DNA of 6,864 nucleotides from Bacteroidota bacterium. GTDB lineage: Bacteria > Bacteroidota > Ignavibacteria > Ignavibacteriales > Ignavibacteriaceae. The translations under genes and the position numbers were made by a program. Where the stretch lies: assembly GCA_021790055.1 (NCBI GenBank), contig JAJYIL010000159.1, positions 1 to 6,864 of the forward strand, in the 5' to 3' direction. The notes beneath the pieces are model-generated. The model searched no databases. It had not been told where the DNA came from and was given only the letters and a program-made list of their open reading frames with translations. Positions 6,485 to 6,864 of the stretch are shown piece by piece (the stretch's first letter is position 1; each line of letters begins with the position of its first letter).

Positions 6485-6864
6485 AGATGGCGGTGCATCA
6501 CTTGGATCACTACCCCATTTCTTATTGGCTTTATCACCCATAATTAATTCCAACACGCCGCCATCTTGAATGTCTTTGTGAGAGAACCATGGCTTATTCC
6601 ATTCTTTTCCGTTTAGCTTTGCCGACTGAATATATTTATTCTTCCTGGAACAATTTTTTGCTATTATCTTGAATTCTTTTCCGTTGCCGAGATGAATGGT
6701 TGCATTCTCAAATGAAGGACTTCCAATATTATATATTACCGTACCAGGAGTTACAGGATAAAAACCTAATTCAGAGAATACTACAAAAGCTGACATACCG
6801 CCTCCGTCTTCATCGCCAGGTTCTCCTTCCAGGTCGTTACGGAACCAATAATTCAAGAGATTGT
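6470..6864 (-). CDS. GH92 alpha-mannosidase-type glycoside hydrolase, C-terminal end (cut by window edge)
   Basis: The frame is open from base 6864 to TAA at 6470-6472, giving 130 visible C-terminal residues of a family that usually has over 700. The 5' part is outside the window; no genuine start is visible, and a TTG at 6856 is simply an internal leucine codon. The segment NYWFRNDLEGEPGDEDGGGM, then SAFVVFSELGFYPVTPG, is the hallmark end of the GH92 (alpha/alpha)6 domain. The D-x-D within GDEDGG corresponds, from family knowledge, to the paired aspartates that serve as catalytic base. The following beta-rich tail includes YNIGSPSFENATIHLGNGK, IQSAKLNGKEW and GGVLELIMGDKANKKWG, all typical of the family's terminal domain. 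GH92 members are calcium-dependent exo-alpha-mannosidases, usually periplasmic or surface-bound. It is the first gene visible in the operon, ending 14 bases before the ceramidase-family gene. Confidence 0.93.
   Translation of the reverse strand, partial: NLLNYWFRNDLEGEPGDEDGGGMSAFVVFSELGFYPVTPGTVIYNIGSPSFENATIHLGNGKEFKIIAKNCSRKNKYIQSAKLNGKEWNKPWFSHKDIQDGGVLELIMGDKANKKWGSDPSDAPPSGSIN

Noticed and set aside
6854..6856. TTG as an alternative start for a free-standing 128-residue protein
   Set aside because: The frame stays open to the window edge, and the sequence is the C-terminal part of GH92, so the TTG is an internal leucine codon.

Overview
The window looks like part of a carbohydrate-degradation gene cluster from a bacterium of the Bacteroidetes/Chlorobi/Ignavibacteria side of the FCB group. 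The best clue is the C-terminus of the GH43 enzyme. It carries a type IX secretion (Por) sorting domain with an EQNYPNPFNPTT motif, a form especially common in Ignavibacteria and related lineages. The AT-rich sequence, generally weak Shine-Dalgarno sites and dense exo-glycosidase content fit this. The assignment is inferred from motifs, not from a search.

All convincing genes lie on the minus strand, so transcription runs from high to low coordinates: (1) the C-terminal end of a GH92 alpha-mannosidase-type enzyme, cut by the right edge (6470-6864); (2) a compact secreted hydrolase of the neutral/alkaline ceramidase N-domain family (5112-6455); (3) a GH43 enzyme with a jelly-roll carbohydrate-binding module and a T9SS tail (3319-5076); (4) a large secreted protein resembling glycosidases with a GH67/GH20-type N-terminal domain, with no family I can name with certainty (1071-3266); (5) a 40-codon ORF that is almost entirely a signal peptide plus a short tail (892-1014); (6) the N-terminal 284 residues of a GH31 alpha-xylosidase-like enzyme, cut by the left edge (1-852). 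Gaps between genes 1-4 are 14, 35 and 52 bases, which suggests one operon. Before GH31 there is a wider 218-base gap, which holds the small ORF and a 10-base palindrome. No stretch over 300 bases lacks a gene.

Every protein whose N-terminus is visible begins with an export signal, so this is a set of periplasmic or surface enzymes. GH92 (alpha-mannose), GH31 (alpha-xylose or alpha-glucose), GH43 (arabinose/xylose) and a possible uronidase-like enzyme would trim a mixed glycan. The ceramidase-family enzyme might remove an acyl or amide substituent. No SusC/SusD pair, regulator, transporter, RNA gene, mobile element or CRISPR array is visible. I see no sign of a defence or other radically new system. 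The most novel items are the unassigned GH67N-like protein, the short ceramidase-family enzyme in a glycosidase operon, and the small secreted ORF.
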